A stretch of DNA of 64,000 nucleotides from Angustibacter sp049994355. Its GTDB lineage: Bacteria > Actinomycetota > Actinomycetes > Actinomycetales > Angustibacteraceae. Shown one piece after another: positions 1-10,624 of this stretch. The DNA lies in the NCBI RefSeq assembly GCF_049994355.1, contig NZ_CP188257.1, positions 1,550,001-1,614,000 of the forward strand. Direction: 5' to 3'. How positions within the stretch are numbered: position 1 is the first letter of the stretch; every line of letters starts with the position of its first letter. The position numbers were made by a program, and so were the translations under genes. The notes under the pieces were generated by a model. That model worked only from the letters and a program-made list of their open reading frames with translations, did no database searches and had not been told where the DNA came from.

Positions 1-982
1 CGGCCGGGGTGGACTCGGAAGCGACCACGGTGAGTGCGTCGGTGTTCTCGGGCAACGACTCCAGGACGAGTGCGCCGCTCGGCACCGCCAGCGTGGCGAT
101 CCGGGCGAACCAGTCCTCGACGCCCTGCGGTGCGGCGTCCGGCTCCTCGTAGCGGGTGCCGTCAGCCCGCCAGGCCAGCGCGTTGACGTCATGGCCGCGA
201 CGCACCTGGTCCGCCCAGGTGGCCGCCGCGGTGGCCAGTGCCGCCTCGTCGGCGGGGCCGGCCGGTGTCCCGACCAGCACGAGGACCCAGCGGGTGGGCA
301 GGTCCGGCACGTCTCGCTCCACGACGACCAGGCGGCCACGCCGAGCGGAGGCGCGCCAGTGCACCGCGCGCCGGTCCTCGCCGGTGCGCCAGGGCCGCAG
401 CCCGGCGAGCTCCTCGGTGCCGGTCACCGACGCACGGGCGCGAGCCGTCGTCCGCACGCTGGACAGCACCGGGGTTGTCGCCTCGGCGGCCGCGGGGACG
501 ACCAGCAGCTCTCGATCGTCCTGCCAGGTTCGCCGGGTGCGGACCAGCCCGAACGGGTCGGTGAGTGAGCAGGAGACCACCGAACCGCGGTACACGCCCC
601 GAACCAAGGTGGTCGGGGTGAGCCGGGCCGGGGCCACGTCGGAAGGGTGGACCGCGTCGACGTCCACCAGCAGCTCGCCGGCGACGCCGGCCAGTGCCAG
701 CGTGAACCGGGTTGGTGGCAGTACCCGGCGTCCGTCGTTGTGCACGTGCAGCTCGAGCCGGACCGGCTCGCCGGCTCGGCTCCGCCGCGCACCGCCGATA
801 CAGATGCGCACGGCGGACAGGTCCGGACGCATCAGGTGCCCGGTGAGCGCGAGCCCTGCCACGGCGGCGGCGCCGAGGACCAGCCAGCGGTTCGCCGTCA
901 GCATGTACAGCAGCTGAAGCACTCCGGCCACCGCGACCAGCGCGCCGCTGAGTGCCGTCGGCTTATACGGCGGCCGGCTCAC
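1..982 (-). CDS. DUF58 domain protein (3' end outside window)
   Basis: Partial gene, read from a GTG at 982 down to the window edge, with about 327 codons visible. The GTG overlaps the stop of the upstream MoxR gene (GTGA), so the two are translationally coupled. Two hydrophobic helices lie at about residues 10-50. The DUF58 core motif LRPWRTGEDRRAVHW starts near residue 195, followed by RLVVVERD. DUF58 proteins pair with MoxR AAA ATPases in envelope or metal-chaperone-like systems; the molecular role is not established. A vWA-like fold is usual for the C-terminal half, part of which is cut off here. It is a distant paralog of the DUF58 gene at 7060-8409. Confidence 0.85.
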   Translation of the reverse strand, partial: MSRPPYKPTALSGALVAVAGVLQLLYMLTANRWLVLGAAAVAGLALTGHLMRPDLSAVRICIGGARRSRAGEPVRLELHVHNDGRRVLPPTRFTLALAGVAGELLVDVDAVHPSDVAPARLTPTTLVRGVYRGSVVSCSLTDPFGLVRTRRTWQDDRELLVVPAAAEATTPVLSSVRTTARARASVTGTEELAGLRPWRTGEDRRAVHWRASARRGRLVVVERDVPDLPTRWVLVLVGTPAGPADEAALATAAATWADQVRRGHDVNALAWRADGTRYEEPDAAPQGVEDWFARIATLAVPSGALVLESLPENTDALTVVASESTPA

Positions 983-1980
983 GTGCCGAGCGGGACCGGT
1001 ACCCGAGCCAGCAGGTCCGCCACGACGCGCTGGGCGGCGTCGCGGGGTGCGGCCGTCGCGCCGTGCAGCACGATCCGGTGGGCCAAGACTGACACGGCGA
1101 CCGCCTTGGTGTCGTCCGGAGTGACGTAGTCACGCCCGGCCAGGGCGGCCCGGGCCTGGGCGGCGCGGACGAGAGCGAGCGCGGCTCGCGAGCTGGCGCC
1201 CTGCGCCACCTGCTGGTGCGAGCGGGTGGCCCGCACGACGGCGACCGCGTGGGCCATCGCCGGCTCGGCCACGTGCAAGGTGCGGACGGCTGCCCTGGCC
1301 TGACGCAGGTCGGCCAGGGTGACGACGGGGGAGACGTTCTGCACCGTCGGCCCTACGAGCTGCTCGCGAACGACGGCCATCTCGGTATGCAGGTCCAGCT
1401 CGCCCGCGCCGACCCGCAGTGCGAAGCGGTCCAGCTCGCCTTCGGGCAGCGCGAACGTGCCGTGCTGGTCGGACGGGTTCTGCGTGCCGATCGCGAAGAA
1501 CGGGTCGGGCAGCTCGTGCCGGACGCCGTCGCTGGTCACGGCGCCTTCGTCGAGGGCCTCCATGAGAGCGGACTGGGTGCGCGGCGCCGCGCGGTTGAGC
1601 TCGTCGACCAGGAACACGTTGGCGAAGACCGGTCCGGGCACGAAGCGCAAGCCACCCTGCTGGTCGTCCCAGACCCCGGAGCCGGTGACGTCGGCCGGCA
1701 TCAGGTCGGCCGTTCCCTGGACCCTGGCGAACGAGCCGCCGACCGCCCGGGCGACAGCCTTGGCGAGCGTGGTCTTGCCGGTGCCGGGCAGGTCCTCGAC
1801 CAGCACGTGGCCGCCGGAAAGCAGGGCGCACACCACGAGCCCGACGGTGTTCTCCGACCCCCGCACCACGCCGTTGACCGCCTGGATCATGCGCACGCCG
1901 ACCCCGTGCGGGTCGCCGGGAAGGGCGGACGGCGCGCGGCCGGACTGACCGGCCAGCTCGGACGTTGGAGCGCTGCTCAC
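979..1980 (-). CDS. MoxR-family AAA+ ATPase (first copy)
   Basis: 333 aa, the usual length for MoxR proteins. Walker A LPGTGKTT is at residues 64-71 and Walker B FLVDELNR at 123-130, followed by the MoxR-typical segment APRTQSALMEALDEG. These cytosolic AAA+ ATPases act as chaperones that help assemble or activate partner proteins, often DUF58/vWA proteins, and the next gene here encodes such a partner with an overlapping start codon. It is divergent from tig with about 200 nt between them. A second MoxR lies at 8416-9402. Function is inferred from family and context. Confidence 0.9.
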   Translation of the reverse strand: MSSAPTSELAGQSGRAPSALPGDPHGVGVRMIQAVNGVVRGSENTVGLVVCALLSGGHVLVEDLPGTGKTTLAKAVARAVGGSFARVQGTADLMPADVTGSGVWDDQQGGLRFVPGPVFANVFLVDELNRAAPRTQSALMEALDEGAVTSDGVRHELPDPFFAIGTQNPSDQHGTFALPEGELDRFALRVGAGELDLHTEMAVVREQLVGPTVQNVSPVVTLADLRQARAAVRTLHVAEPAMAHAVAVVRATRSHQQVAQGASSRAALALVRAAQARAALAGRDYVTPDDTKAVAVSVLAHRIVLHGATAAPRDAAQRVVADLLARVPVPLGT

Positions 1981-2183
1981 GGGCGGACCTCTCGACAGAC
2001 GGGACGACGCGTCGGGGCTCGCTGCCCCGGCTCGCTGCCCTTCGCATCGGCCGGACCGGCGGCCATCTGAAGCGGATTGGGTTCAAGCACCCTCGGGCGG
2101 ATACCATGGGCGCCGCGCTTCGTGCGCCCGCTGCGCGGGCGCGGCCTTGGGGCGCATCCCCGAAACCGCAGGAGACCACCGCA

Positions 2184-3527
2184 GTGAAGAGCGCCGTCGA
2201 GAACCTCAACCCGACCCGGGTCAAGCTCACCGTCGAGGTCGCGTTCGACGAGCTCAAGCCGAGCCTGGACGCCGCCTACCAGACGATCGGCGCACAGGTG
2301 CAGATCCCCGGCTTCCGCCGCGGCAAGGTGCCCGCCCGGATCATCGACCAGCGGGTCGGCCGCGGCGCCGTGCTGGAGGAGGCCGTCAACAACGCGCTTC
2401 CGACCTTCTACGGCCAGGCGGTCGAAGAGGCGAAGCTCCGCCCCCTCGGCCAGCCCGAGGTCGAGATCACCGAGGCTCCGGACCCGGCGTCCGGTGGCGA
2501 CCTGAAGTTCAGCGTCGAGGTCGACGTCCGACCCGAGGTCGCCGTCCCCGACTACGCGACGCTGGCCGTCAAGGTCGACGACATCGTGGTGGACGAGTCC
2601 GACGTCGAGAACGAGATCACCGCGCTGCGCCAGCGCTTCGGCACCCTGGTCGGGGTCGAGCGCGCCGCGGTCGACGGCGACTTCGTCTCGCTCGACCTGA
2701 AGGCCGAGATCGACGGCGACGAGATCGACGCGGTGACCGGTGTCTCGTACGAGATCGGCAGCCGCAACATGCTCGACGGCCTGGACGACGCGCTGATCGG
2801 CATGTCGGCCGGCGAGACCAAGAACTTCGCCGCGCCCCTGGCCGGCGGCGACCGCGAGGGGCAGGACGCCGACGTCACGGTCACCGTGCAGTCCGTCAAG
2901 GAGCGTGAGCTGCCCGAGCTGGACGACGAGTTCGCCCAGCTCGCCAGCGAGTTCGACACCCTCGACGAGCTGACCGCCGACCTGCGCTCGCAGGCCGAGC
3001 GGGCCAAGAAGCTCCAGCAGGGCGTGCAGGCCCGCGACAAGGTGCTCGACGCGCTGCTCGAGGCAGCCGACATCCCGGTGCCGCCGGCGCTCGTCGAGGC
3101 CGAGGTGCACTCCCACCTCGAGGGCGAGAACCGCCTCGAGGACGACGAGCACCGCGCCGAGGTGAGCGAGAACGCCACCAAGGCCCTGCAGGCCCAGTTC
3201 CTGCTCGACGCGATCGTCGAGAAAGAGAAGGTCTCGGTCAGCCAGCCCGAGCTGATCGAGTACCTCGTGATGAGCGCCCAGCAGTACGGCATGTCGCCCG
3301 ACGCGTTCGCGCAGGCGGTCGACGAAGCCGGGCAGGTGCAGGCGATGGTCGCCGAGGTCGCTCGCCGCAAGGCGCTCGCGGTCGTGCTCGAGCACGCTGC
3401 GATCACCGACGAGAGCGGCAACACCGTCGACCTCGAGGAGATCCGTCCGGAGGCCGCCGAGGAGCCCACCGAGGAGCCCACCGAGGAGCCCACCGAGGAG
3501 CCCACCGAGGAGCCCACCCAGGACTGA
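2184..3527 (+). CDS. tig: trigger factor, ribosome-associated chaperone
   Basis: 447 aa from a GTG at 2184, preceded by GGAG at 2171-2174. Upstream in-frame codons are unlikely starts because the protein then begins with the normal trigger factor N-terminus MKSAVENLNPTRVKL. The ribosome-docking signature GFRRGKVP is at residues 43-50, the FKBP-type prolyl isomerase domain is in the middle (about 160-245), and a helical C-terminal chaperone domain follows. It binds near the exit tunnel and shields nascent chains. It lies upstream of clpP1-clpP2-clpX, the standard actinobacterial order, but a strong hairpin separates it from clpP1. The C-terminus carries an unusual acidic EEPT repeat tail. Confidence 0.97.
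   Translation: MKSAVENLNPTRVKLTVEVAFDELKPSLDAAYQTIGAQVQIPGFRRGKVPARIIDQRVGRGAVLEEAVNNALPTFYGQAVEEAKLRPLGQPEVEITEAPDPASGGDLKFSVEVDVRPEVAVPDYATLAVKVDDIVVDESDVENEITALRQRFGTLVGVERAAVDGDFVSLDLKAEIDGDEIDAVTGVSYEIGSRNMLDGLDDALIGMSAGETKNFAAPLAGGDREGQDADVTVTVQSVKERELPELDDEFAQLASEFDTLDELTADLRSQAERAKKLQQGVQARDKVLDALLEAADIPVPPALVEAEVHSHLEGENRLEDDEHRAEVSENATKALQAQFLLDAIVEKEKVSVSQPELIEYLVMSAQQYGMSPDAFAQAVDEAGQVQAMVAEVARRKALAVVLEHAAITDESGNTVDLEEIRPEAAEEPTEEPTEEPTEEPTEEPTQD
3459..3518 (+). repeat. five tandem 12-bp repeats encoding the EEPT tail of trigger factor
   Basis: The unit gaggagcccacc occurs five times without a break at the 3' end of tig and encodes EEPT x5 before the final QD. The repeats are identical at DNA level, so copy number is likely to vary between strains by slippage. 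The reading frame is kept because the unit is a multiple of three. Confidence 0.95.
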
Positions 3528-3539
3528 TCGCACGCTCAG

Positions 3540-3589
3540 CTGACGCAGATGGGGCACCGGACGGACGTTCGGTGCCCCATCTGCGTCAG
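3540..3589. terminator. 20-bp perfect hairpin between tig and clpP1
   Basis: Arms 3540-3559 and 3570-3589 are perfectly complementary over 20 bp with a 10-nt loop. No U-tract follows. It sits 12 nt after the tig stop and probably ends or attenuates tig transcription. Confidence 0.75.
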
Positions 3590-3735
3590 GTCAGGGTGAT
3601 TCCTGCGCTCACGGCGAACATCGGGGGTCTACGGGAGTGGAGCGTCGGGGGACGACGTTAGGGTCCTTGCCAGGACGGCGAAGGTGCCGAGAAGTCATCC
3701 ACAGCCGCAGCAGTCATCACATCAGGGAGACCAGC

Positions 3736-4356
3736 GTGAGCGAGACCGGAAGCGTGCAGGCCGCAGGCCCTCAGTCGGCGGTGGGCCTGGACGACCACAT
3801 CTACAACCGGCTGCTGAAGGAGCGCATCATCTTCCTCGGCTCAGAGGTGCGCGACGACAACGCGAACGCGATCTGCGCCCAGCTGCTGCTGCTCGCCGCC
3901 GAGGATCCTGAGCGCGACATCTGGCTGTACATCAACTCACCCGGTGGCTCGGTCACCGCCGGCATGGCGATCTTCGACACGATGCAGTTCGTCCAGCCGG
4001 ACGTCGCCACCGTCGCAATGGGGCTCGCCGCGTCGATGGGTCAGTTCCTGCTCTCGGCCGGCACACCGGGCAAGCGCTACGCGACGCCGCACGCGCGGAT
4101 CATGATGCACCAGCCCTCGGGCGGCATCGGGGGCACGGCCAGCGACATCAAGATCCAGGCCGAGCAGATGCTGCACATCAAGAAGCAGATGGCCGACCTG
4201 ATCTCCCAGCACACGGGCCAGCCGGTCGAGCAGATCGAGACGGACTCCGACCGCGACCGCTGGTTCACCGCCGATCAGGCCAAGGAGTACGGCTTCGTCG
4301 ACCACGTCATCGAGAGCGCCAGCGAGGCCCGCGGCGGCGCGGGCACGACCGACTGA
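3736..4356 (+). CDS. clpP1: ATP-dependent Clp protease proteolytic subunit 1
   Basis: 206 aa from a GTG at 3736 with GGGAG six nt upstream; the protein then begins VSETGSVQAAG, with only a short leader before the ClpP fold. Catalytic triad residues are visible: Ser100 in GLAASMG, His125 in IMMHQP, and Asp170 in the ETDSDRDRW segment. With ClpP2 it forms the mixed two-ring peptidase barrel that degrades substrates fed by ClpX or ClpC. clpP2 follows after 52 nt, and in mycobacteria the two subunits are needed together. Confidence 0.97.
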   Translation: MSETGSVQAAGPQSAVGLDDHIYNRLLKERIIFLGSEVRDDNANAICAQLLLLAAEDPERDIWLYINSPGGSVTAGMAIFDTMQFVQPDVATVAMGLAASMGQFLLSAGTPGKRYATPHARIMMHQPSGGIGGTASDIKIQAEQMLHIKKQMADLISQHTGQPVEQIETDSDRDRWFTADQAKEYGFVDHVIESASEARGGAGTTD

Positions 4357-4408
4357 CGGCCGCCCCGACCACACCCCTTCGCTTCGACCGATCAGGAGAC
4401 CCAGCGCG

Positions 4409-5086
4409 ATGAGCGTCCCGACCCCGCACAGCGGCCTGCAGGTGCCCGGCCATTACGGCCGACTGGCCGGCCCGACCCCCAGCAGCCGTTACATCCTCCC
4501 GCAGTTCGAGGAGCGCACGTCCTACGGGATGAAGCGCCTCGACCCGTACACGAAGCTGTTCGAGGACCGCATCATCTTCCTCGGCGTCCAGGTGGACGAC
4601 GCGTCCGCCGACGACATCATCGCCCAGCTCATCGTGCTCGAGTCGCAGGACCCGGACCGCGACATCCTGCTCTACATCAACTCGCCCGGCGGCTCGTTCA
4701 CCGCGCTGACGGCGATCTACGACACGATGCAGTACGTCCGTCCGGACATCCAGACGTACGTCCTGGGCCAGGCCGCGTCCGCCGCGGCCGTGCTGCTCGG
4801 CGCCGGCGCCAAGGGCAAGCGCTATGCGCTGCCGAACGCCCGGATCCTGATCCACCAGCCCGCCATGGAGGGCACCGGTGGGATGGCCAGCGACCTGGAG
4901 ATCCAGGCCAACGAGGTGCTGCGCATGCGCGGTTGGCTCGAGGACACCCTGGCCCTGCACTCCGGACGCACCACGGAGCAGGTGCGTAAGGACATCGAGC
5001 GCGACAAGATCCTCACCGCCGATCAGGCCAAGGAGTACGGCCTGGTCGACGAGGTGCTGGCCAGCCGCAAGGCCTCGAACGACTAG
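4409..5086 (+). CDS. clpP2: ATP-dependent Clp protease proteolytic subunit 2
   Basis: 225 aa, ATG start with AGGAGA ten nt upstream. It has a longer N-terminal leader than ClpP1 (about 40 residues before the conserved fold), which in actinobacterial ClpP2 includes a cleaved propeptide. The triad is Ser124 in QAASAAA, His149 in ILIHQPAM and Asp195 in RKDIERDK. It partners ClpP1 from the preceding gene. The paired genes and intact active sites indicate an active ClpP1P2 complex. Confidence 0.97.
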   Translation: MSVPTPHSGLQVPGHYGRLAGPTPSSRYILPQFEERTSYGMKRLDPYTKLFEDRIIFLGVQVDDASADDIIAQLIVLESQDPDRDILLYINSPGGSFTALTAIYDTMQYVRPDIQTYVLGQAASAAAVLLGAGAKGKRYALPNARILIHQPAMEGTGGMASDLEIQANEVLRMRGWLEDTLALHSGRTTEQVRKDIERDKILTADQAKEYGLVDEVLASRKASND

Positions 5087-5242
5087 CCCGTCCGGGCAGG
5101 CCCCGTCCGCTTATGGCGTACAGGGCTGACTCACACGCCGACACCGGCGTTGAATAGGGACGGTGCCGCATCGGGCAAGGTACCGTCGCTGAACGGACTC
5201 GACGTCCTGGCCCGGACGAGAGTGACTAGGGAGGACCCGCAC

Positions 5243-6526
<1,284 letters not shown>

Positions 6527-6529
6527 CCG

Positions 6530-7063
6530 TCAGCCGCCGAGCGCGGCGGAGAGCACGGCCAGCACCAGGACCGCGAGCACTGTCAGCACGAGGCTGCTGC
6601 TCCCGCTCGAGCGCACCATCGCGTGCGCGACTGCCCAGGTCCCGGTCGTCGCGGCGAGCAGCGCGGCGAGCCGTCGGGCCCAGGTCCGGGCCGTGGTCGG
6701 GTCGATCCGCATCCCCGGTGGCCCGAGCGCGGCCACGGACGCCGCGCCGTGGCAGGCCAGCAGCAGCGCTGCGGCGACCAGTGACCAGGCGGTGAGCTGG
6801 CGAGGGGCGCTCAGCAACCAGTAGGCACAGGTCACGGTCATCGCCAGGGCGGCCCAGTGCGAGTCCGGCCGTACCGCGGCGGCGATCGCGGCCGGCAGCA
6901 CCAGCAGCAGCCCGAACAGCACGGCGGGCGCCCCCGCCGCTGCCGCGCAGCCGACGGCCAGCAGCGGGGCCGCCAGGACGGCGGCGCGCAGCACCCACTG
7001 GTCGACGCTCCAGCGCAGCCGCCCGCGCTGCGCCCGCCCGGCCTGCGGCGACGCGCCACTCAT
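6530..7063 (-). CDS. small integral membrane protein of the MoxR operon
   Basis: 177 aa and very hydrophobic, with about five predicted membrane helices (around residues 25-45, 48-66, 70-86, 92-112 and 155-175). No family recognised. Its ATG overlaps the stop of the DUF58 gene (ATGA), so it is the last cistron of the five-gene MoxR/DUF58/DUF4129 operon and probably works with it at the membrane. It ends next to the convergent clpX end. Confidence 0.75.
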   Translation of the reverse strand: MSGASPQAGRAQRGRLRWSVDQWVLRAAVLAAPLLAVGCAAAAGAPAVLFGLLLVLPAAIAAAVRPDSHWAALAMTVTCAYWLLSAPRQLTAWSLVAAALLLACHGAASVAALGPPGMRIDPTTARTWARRLAALLAATTGTWAVAHAMVRSSGSSSLVLTVLAVLVLAVLSAALGG

Positions 7064-8409
7064 CGCCGGACCCCCGTCGGGCGGCCGGCGCGCGCACCGA
7101 GCTGGCGGAGCACCGGATCCAGGCTGCCGGGGCCGGCCCAGCGCACGACCGGAATGCCGGCCGCCTGGAGCCGGCGAACCACCGCCTCGCGCTCGAGCAG
7201 CCGCATCCGCCAGGCCAGGTCGGCCAGCGGGTCTGCGGGGTCGGCGCCGACCCGCAGGTCACCGGCGCCCAGGTCAGCGCGGTCCGGCAGGGTGTCCACC
7301 GCGACCACCGTCAAGCCGCGGCCGACCAGCCCGAACAGCACCGTGATCAGCTCGTCGCTGAGCACCGGAGTGACCGCGAGCACGAACGACCCGCCGCGGA
7401 TGCCCAGCTCCAGACGACGGCGCCGGGTGCGTGGCATCGGCATCGGCTCAAGGGTTGAAAGTGCCTCCAGCAACCTGGTCGCGTGCCGGGTTCCGGAGCG
7501 CGCGGGGATCCGCACCGGACGGGCCCCGCCGACCGCGGTCAGCGCCACCCGGTCCCCACGTCGCAGGTGGTGTTCGGCCAACGCGCCGGCCGCCCGCACG
7601 CTCGTGGCCAGGCTGCTTGCGGTGCCGTCCGGTCCGCCGCCCACCGAGCTCAGTGCGTCGACCACCAGCACGACCTCGCTGTCCTGGTCGGCGTAGGTGG
7701 TGACCACCTGCAGCCGTCCCGTGCGCAGTGACACGGGCCAGTGCACGCGGCGCAGCCGGTCGCCGACCTGGAACGGGCGGATCCCGGAGAACTCGGTGCC
7801 GTCCCCGGGCCGTCGTCCGCGGTCGGGTCCGACCAGCCCGCTCGGGTGCGGTACCGGAGCCTTGCTGTCGAACACCGCCGGCTGCGGCAGCACCGTGACG
7901 AGGCGGCTCGGCTGCGGGGCTGGCGCGAAACGGTAGGCACCGAACGCGCTGGTCAGCGAGACCAGGGCCGGCCCGGCGCGTCGGGCGCCCCAGCGCAGCG
8001 GCCGAAGGGTCGTACCGAGCTGCAGCGCCTGCTCGGCTGCGCGGGTGGAGCGCCCAGGGGCCAGCCCGATGGCGGGCGCGGAGGTGTGCGGTACCAGCCA
8101 CTCGTCGTGGTCCAGGTCCGCGACGGCGTGCTCGACGCCGTTCACCGGCGAGACCTGCGCCGCCCACTGCGCTGTTCCCGACTCGCGCAGCCGCAACGGC
8201 CCGGCGGCTACGTCCACGGTCGGCGTACTGTCCGGCCGCAGGACACGCGCCCAGCAGGCCAGCACGACCAGCGGCAGGCCGAGCACCAGCAGGTTCGGCC
8301 GTCCGGTCAGCACCGACGCCAGCACGAGGGCAGCCCCGACGCCGACGGCGCGCAGGTACGCGGCCGTGGGCCGCCACGGCGACACGACCATCGGCGAAGG
8401 GCGGGACAC
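7060..8409 (-). CDS. DUF58 domain protein (second copy)
   Basis: 449 aa from a GTG six nt after the MoxR stop. Two N-terminal membrane helices lie at about residues 18-58. The DUF58 core motif FSGIRPFQVGDRLRRVHWP is near residues 205-225, then a vWA-like region with VVLVVDALSSV, consistent with a MIDAS-type fold although the full DxSxS set is not clear. The C-terminus (ADPLADLAWRMRLLERE) is typical of the family. It is coupled to MoxR upstream and the membrane protein downstream. Confidence 0.88.
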   Translation of the reverse strand: MSRPSPMVVSPWRPTAAYLRAVGVGAALVLASVLTGRPNLLVLGLPLVVLACWARVLRPDSTPTVDVAAGPLRLRESGTAQWAAQVSPVNGVEHAVADLDHDEWLVPHTSAPAIGLAPGRSTRAAEQALQLGTTLRPLRWGARRAGPALVSLTSAFGAYRFAPAPQPSRLVTVLPQPAVFDSKAPVPHPSGLVGPDRGRRPGDGTEFSGIRPFQVGDRLRRVHWPVSLRTGRLQVVTTYADQDSEVVLVVDALSSVGGGPDGTASSLATSVRAAGALAEHHLRRGDRVALTAVGGARPVRIPARSGTRHATRLLEALSTLEPMPMPRTRRRRLELGIRGGSFVLAVTPVLSDELITVLFGLVGRGLTVVAVDTLPDRADLGAGDLRVGADPADPLADLAWRMRLLEREAVVRRLQAAGIPVVRWAGPGSLDPVLRQLGARAGRPTGVRR

Positions 8410-8415
8410 GGTCGG

Positions 8416-9402
8416 TCAGCCCGCCGAGATCTCGCGGGCGGACGGCGTGGGCACCTCGTCCAGCACCGTGGCGACCACGGCCGCCGGGCTCGCGCTGCTC
8501 ATCCACAGCTCGGGCCGCAGGGTGATCCGGTGCGCGAGCACCGACTCTGCGACCGTCTTGACGTCCTCGGGAACCACGTAGTCGCGTCCGTCCAGGACCG
8601 CATGGGCACGAGCGACCAGGAGCAGGCCGAGGGAGCCTCGCGGCGAGGCGCCGACCAGCACCTGGGGGTGGGATCGGGTCGCTGTGGCCAGCGCCACGCA
8701 GTAGCGCCCCACGCTCGGGTCGACATCCACCCGCTCGATGGCTGCCTGCATCGCCCGCAGCCCCGCGGCGTCGGTCACCGGCGTGAGGTCGATGTCCTCG
8801 TGCTGGCGCTCGACCCGGCGCCGCAGCACCTCCCACTCCTGGTCCGCGTCGGGGTAGCCGAACGAGACCCGCAGCAGGAACCGGTCGAGCTGGGCCTCCG
8901 GCAGCGGATACGTGCCCTCGTACTCGACCGGGTTCGCGGTGGCCAGCACGTGGAACGGCACGGGCAAGAGGAAGGTCTGTCCCTCGACCGTGACCTGGTG
9001 CTCCTGCATGGCCTCCAGCAGCGCGGCCTGGGTCTTCGGCGGCGTCCGGTTGATCTCGTCGGCCAGCAGCAGCCCGGCGAACAGAGGTCCCTTGCGGAAG
9101 CTGAACTGTCCCGAGCCCTGGTCGTAGACGAAGGACCCGGTCAGGTCCGCTGGCAGCAGGTCCGGCGTGAACTGTGCCCGGCTGAAGTCCAGCCCCAAGG
9201 TGCGGGCGAACGAGCGTGCCGCCAGGGTCTTGCCCAGGCCGGGGAAGTCCTCCAGCAGCACGTGTCCACCGGCCAGCACGGCTGCCAGCACCAAGGACAG
9301 CGCCTCGCGCTTGCCGACGACGGCGCGTTCCACCTCGTCCAGCACGGCTCGGGCGAGCGTAGTGGTCTGCGACAGCGAGAGCTCGACGTCTGGCGTGGTC
9401 AC
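8416..9402 (-). CDS. MoxR-family AAA+ ATPase (second copy)
   Basis: 328 aa from a GTG at 9402 that overlaps the preceding stop (GTGA). The open frame continues upstream to 10008, but that part is antisense-like and overlaps two real genes, so it was rejected. Walker A FPGLGKTL is at residues 53-60 and Walker B LLLADEINR at 111-119, followed by TPPKTQAALLEAMQE and TANPVEYEGTYPLPEAQLDRF, classic MoxR sequence. It is closer to the family consensus than the copy at 979-1980. Confidence 0.94.
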   Translation of the reverse strand: MTTPDVELSLSQTTTLARAVLDEVERAVVGKREALSLVLAAVLAGGHVLLEDFPGLGKTLAARSFARTLGLDFSRAQFTPDLLPADLTGSFVYDQGSGQFSFRKGPLFAGLLLADEINRTPPKTQAALLEAMQEHQVTVEGQTFLLPVPFHVLATANPVEYEGTYPLPEAQLDRFLLRVSFGYPDADQEWEVLRRRVERQHEDIDLTPVTDAAGLRAMQAAIERVDVDPSVGRYCVALATATRSHPQVLVGASPRGSLGLLLVARAHAVLDGRDYVVPEDVKTVAESVLAHRITLRPELWMSSASPAAVVATVLDEVPTPSAREISAG

Positions 9403-9881
9403 AGGGACTCGATTCTGTCGAGCAGCGGGGACAGCGCTGCGGGGTCGGTGGGCAGCAGGGTCGGGTCGGCGAGCAAGCGCTGCAGCTCCGGGTCCGGCCA
9501 GACCGTGCCCGGGTCCGGCGGTTCGCCGGTGCGCCTGCCGAGTCGTGCGTCGAGCCGGGACTGTGCGATCCGGTTGAGGTCGGCGGCCAGCTCGGCGGCG
9601 GCCGCCGGCGAACCCGGCGCCTTGCGCATCGTGCTGTACAGCCGGGTCAGCCGGGGATCGCCCGCGGTCGTCAGACGTGGCTCCTCGGCGTGCGCAAGCC
9701 AGCGCGGTGTCCGCACCAGGTGTGAGAGGTCGAGCAGGGTCCAGACCAGCACCGACGCCCCCATCACCACGGCCGCCAGGCCCAGTGGCGCCGGGCGCAG
9801 CTCGAGCACGAGGCCGACGGCGCAGACCACCGCCCAGCAAGCGACGGCTGCGGCTAGCCGCAGCCGTGTGGGCCTGGTCAT
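9399..9881 (-). CDS. membrane protein of the MoxR operon
   Basis: 160 aa. Two hydrophobic helices (about residues 8-27 and 33-52) are followed by a soluble, mostly helical tail rich in Ala, Arg and Pro. No domain recognised. It overlaps MoxR downstream (GTGA) and the DUF4129 gene upstream (ATGA), which places it within one translationally coupled operon. Its role is inferred only from context. Confidence 0.75.
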   Translation of the reverse strand: MTRPTRLRLAAAVACWAVVCAVGLVLELRPAPLGLAAVVMGASVLVWTLLDLSHLVRTPRWLAHAEEPRLTTAGDPRLTRLYSTMRKAPGSPAAAAELAADLNRIAQSRLDARLGRRTGEPPDPGTVWPDPELQRLLADPTLLPTDPAALSPLLDRIESL

Positions 9882-10624
9882 CGGGCCTCACCGGACCGGA
9901 CCGTCCCCGCGGACGGCGCGGGCAGGTCTGCGTGCAGTCGCCGTAGGGCGGCGATGGCGGCATCCCGGTCGGCCTCGACCATCGGGTGTCTGGAGAAGCG
10001 CGCCTCACGGTAGAGCTCGGCCAGGTCGCGGATGCTCGTGCGGTCGACGTCCAGCCGGCCCAGCACCCGGCTGGTCAGCTCGGCGGCCGTCTCGCTGGCT
10101 CGCGGCTCGACGCCGGTGGCGCCGACGGCCTCCTCCAGCTCGAGCCAGCAGGCCACGATCGCGTTGCGCGGCGTGCCCTGACGCAGCGCGGCCTCCTGCT
10201 GCTCGCGCCGGGACGCTACGGCGAGCTTCACGGAGGTGGGAAGGTCCGGCGCCGCTTCACCGCGCTGGACGCCGGGGAGCAGGCGACGGCGGTGACGAGT
10301 CCGCGCCGAGCGCACGACGAGGACCACGCAGGCCACCACGACCGCGACGAACAGCGCCGCAAAGACGACCGCGAGGACCGTGCCGATCCACGTATGCGTG
10401 GCCGGCGGGGGCGTGGGTAGGGGCGTCGCCGACGTGGTGGGTGTGTCGCTGCCCGGCGTTGCTGAGCTCGTCGGCGGCGGCGGCAACAGCAGCAGATCGG
10501 CTGGCCTGCTCGGGGAGTCCAGCAGCCGCGCGGGCGGTCCGGTCGCCACCCAGACGACGAGGGCGGCAGCCGCGGCACCGGCGGAGGCCAGTGCGCCAGT
10601 GCGCCAGCCCCCTCGCTCGTTCAC
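9878..10624 (-). CDS. DUF4129 domain protein, first gene of the MoxR operon
   Basis: 248 aa. There is an N-terminal membrane helix (about 10-28), a Pro/Thr-rich extracytoplasmic linker, a second helix at about 80-106, then a cytosolic DUF4129 domain recognised by NAIVACWLELEEAVG and LAELYREARFSRHPM. DUF4129 proteins sit beside MoxR/DUF58 genes and often near transglutaminase-like genes; none of the latter is seen here. It heads the operon 10624-6530 and is divided from the GGDEF-EAL gene by only 78 nt. Confidence 0.82.
   Translation of the reverse strand: MNERGGWRTGALASAGAAAAALVVWVATGPPARLLDSPSRPADLLLLPPPPTSSATPGSDTPTTSATPLPTPPPATHTWIGTVLAVVFAALFVAVVVACVVLVVRSARTRHRRRLLPGVQRGEAAPDLPTSVKLAVASRREQQEAALRQGTPRNAIVACWLELEEAVGATGVEPRASETAAELTSRVLGRLDVDRTSIRDLAELYREARFSRHPMVEADRDAAIAALRRLHADLPAPSAGTVRSGEAR

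Noticed and set aside
9403..10008. Upstream extension of the second MoxR protein
   Set aside because: It overlaps two real genes in another frame, while a GTG at 9402 gives the normal N-terminus and a GTGA overlap.
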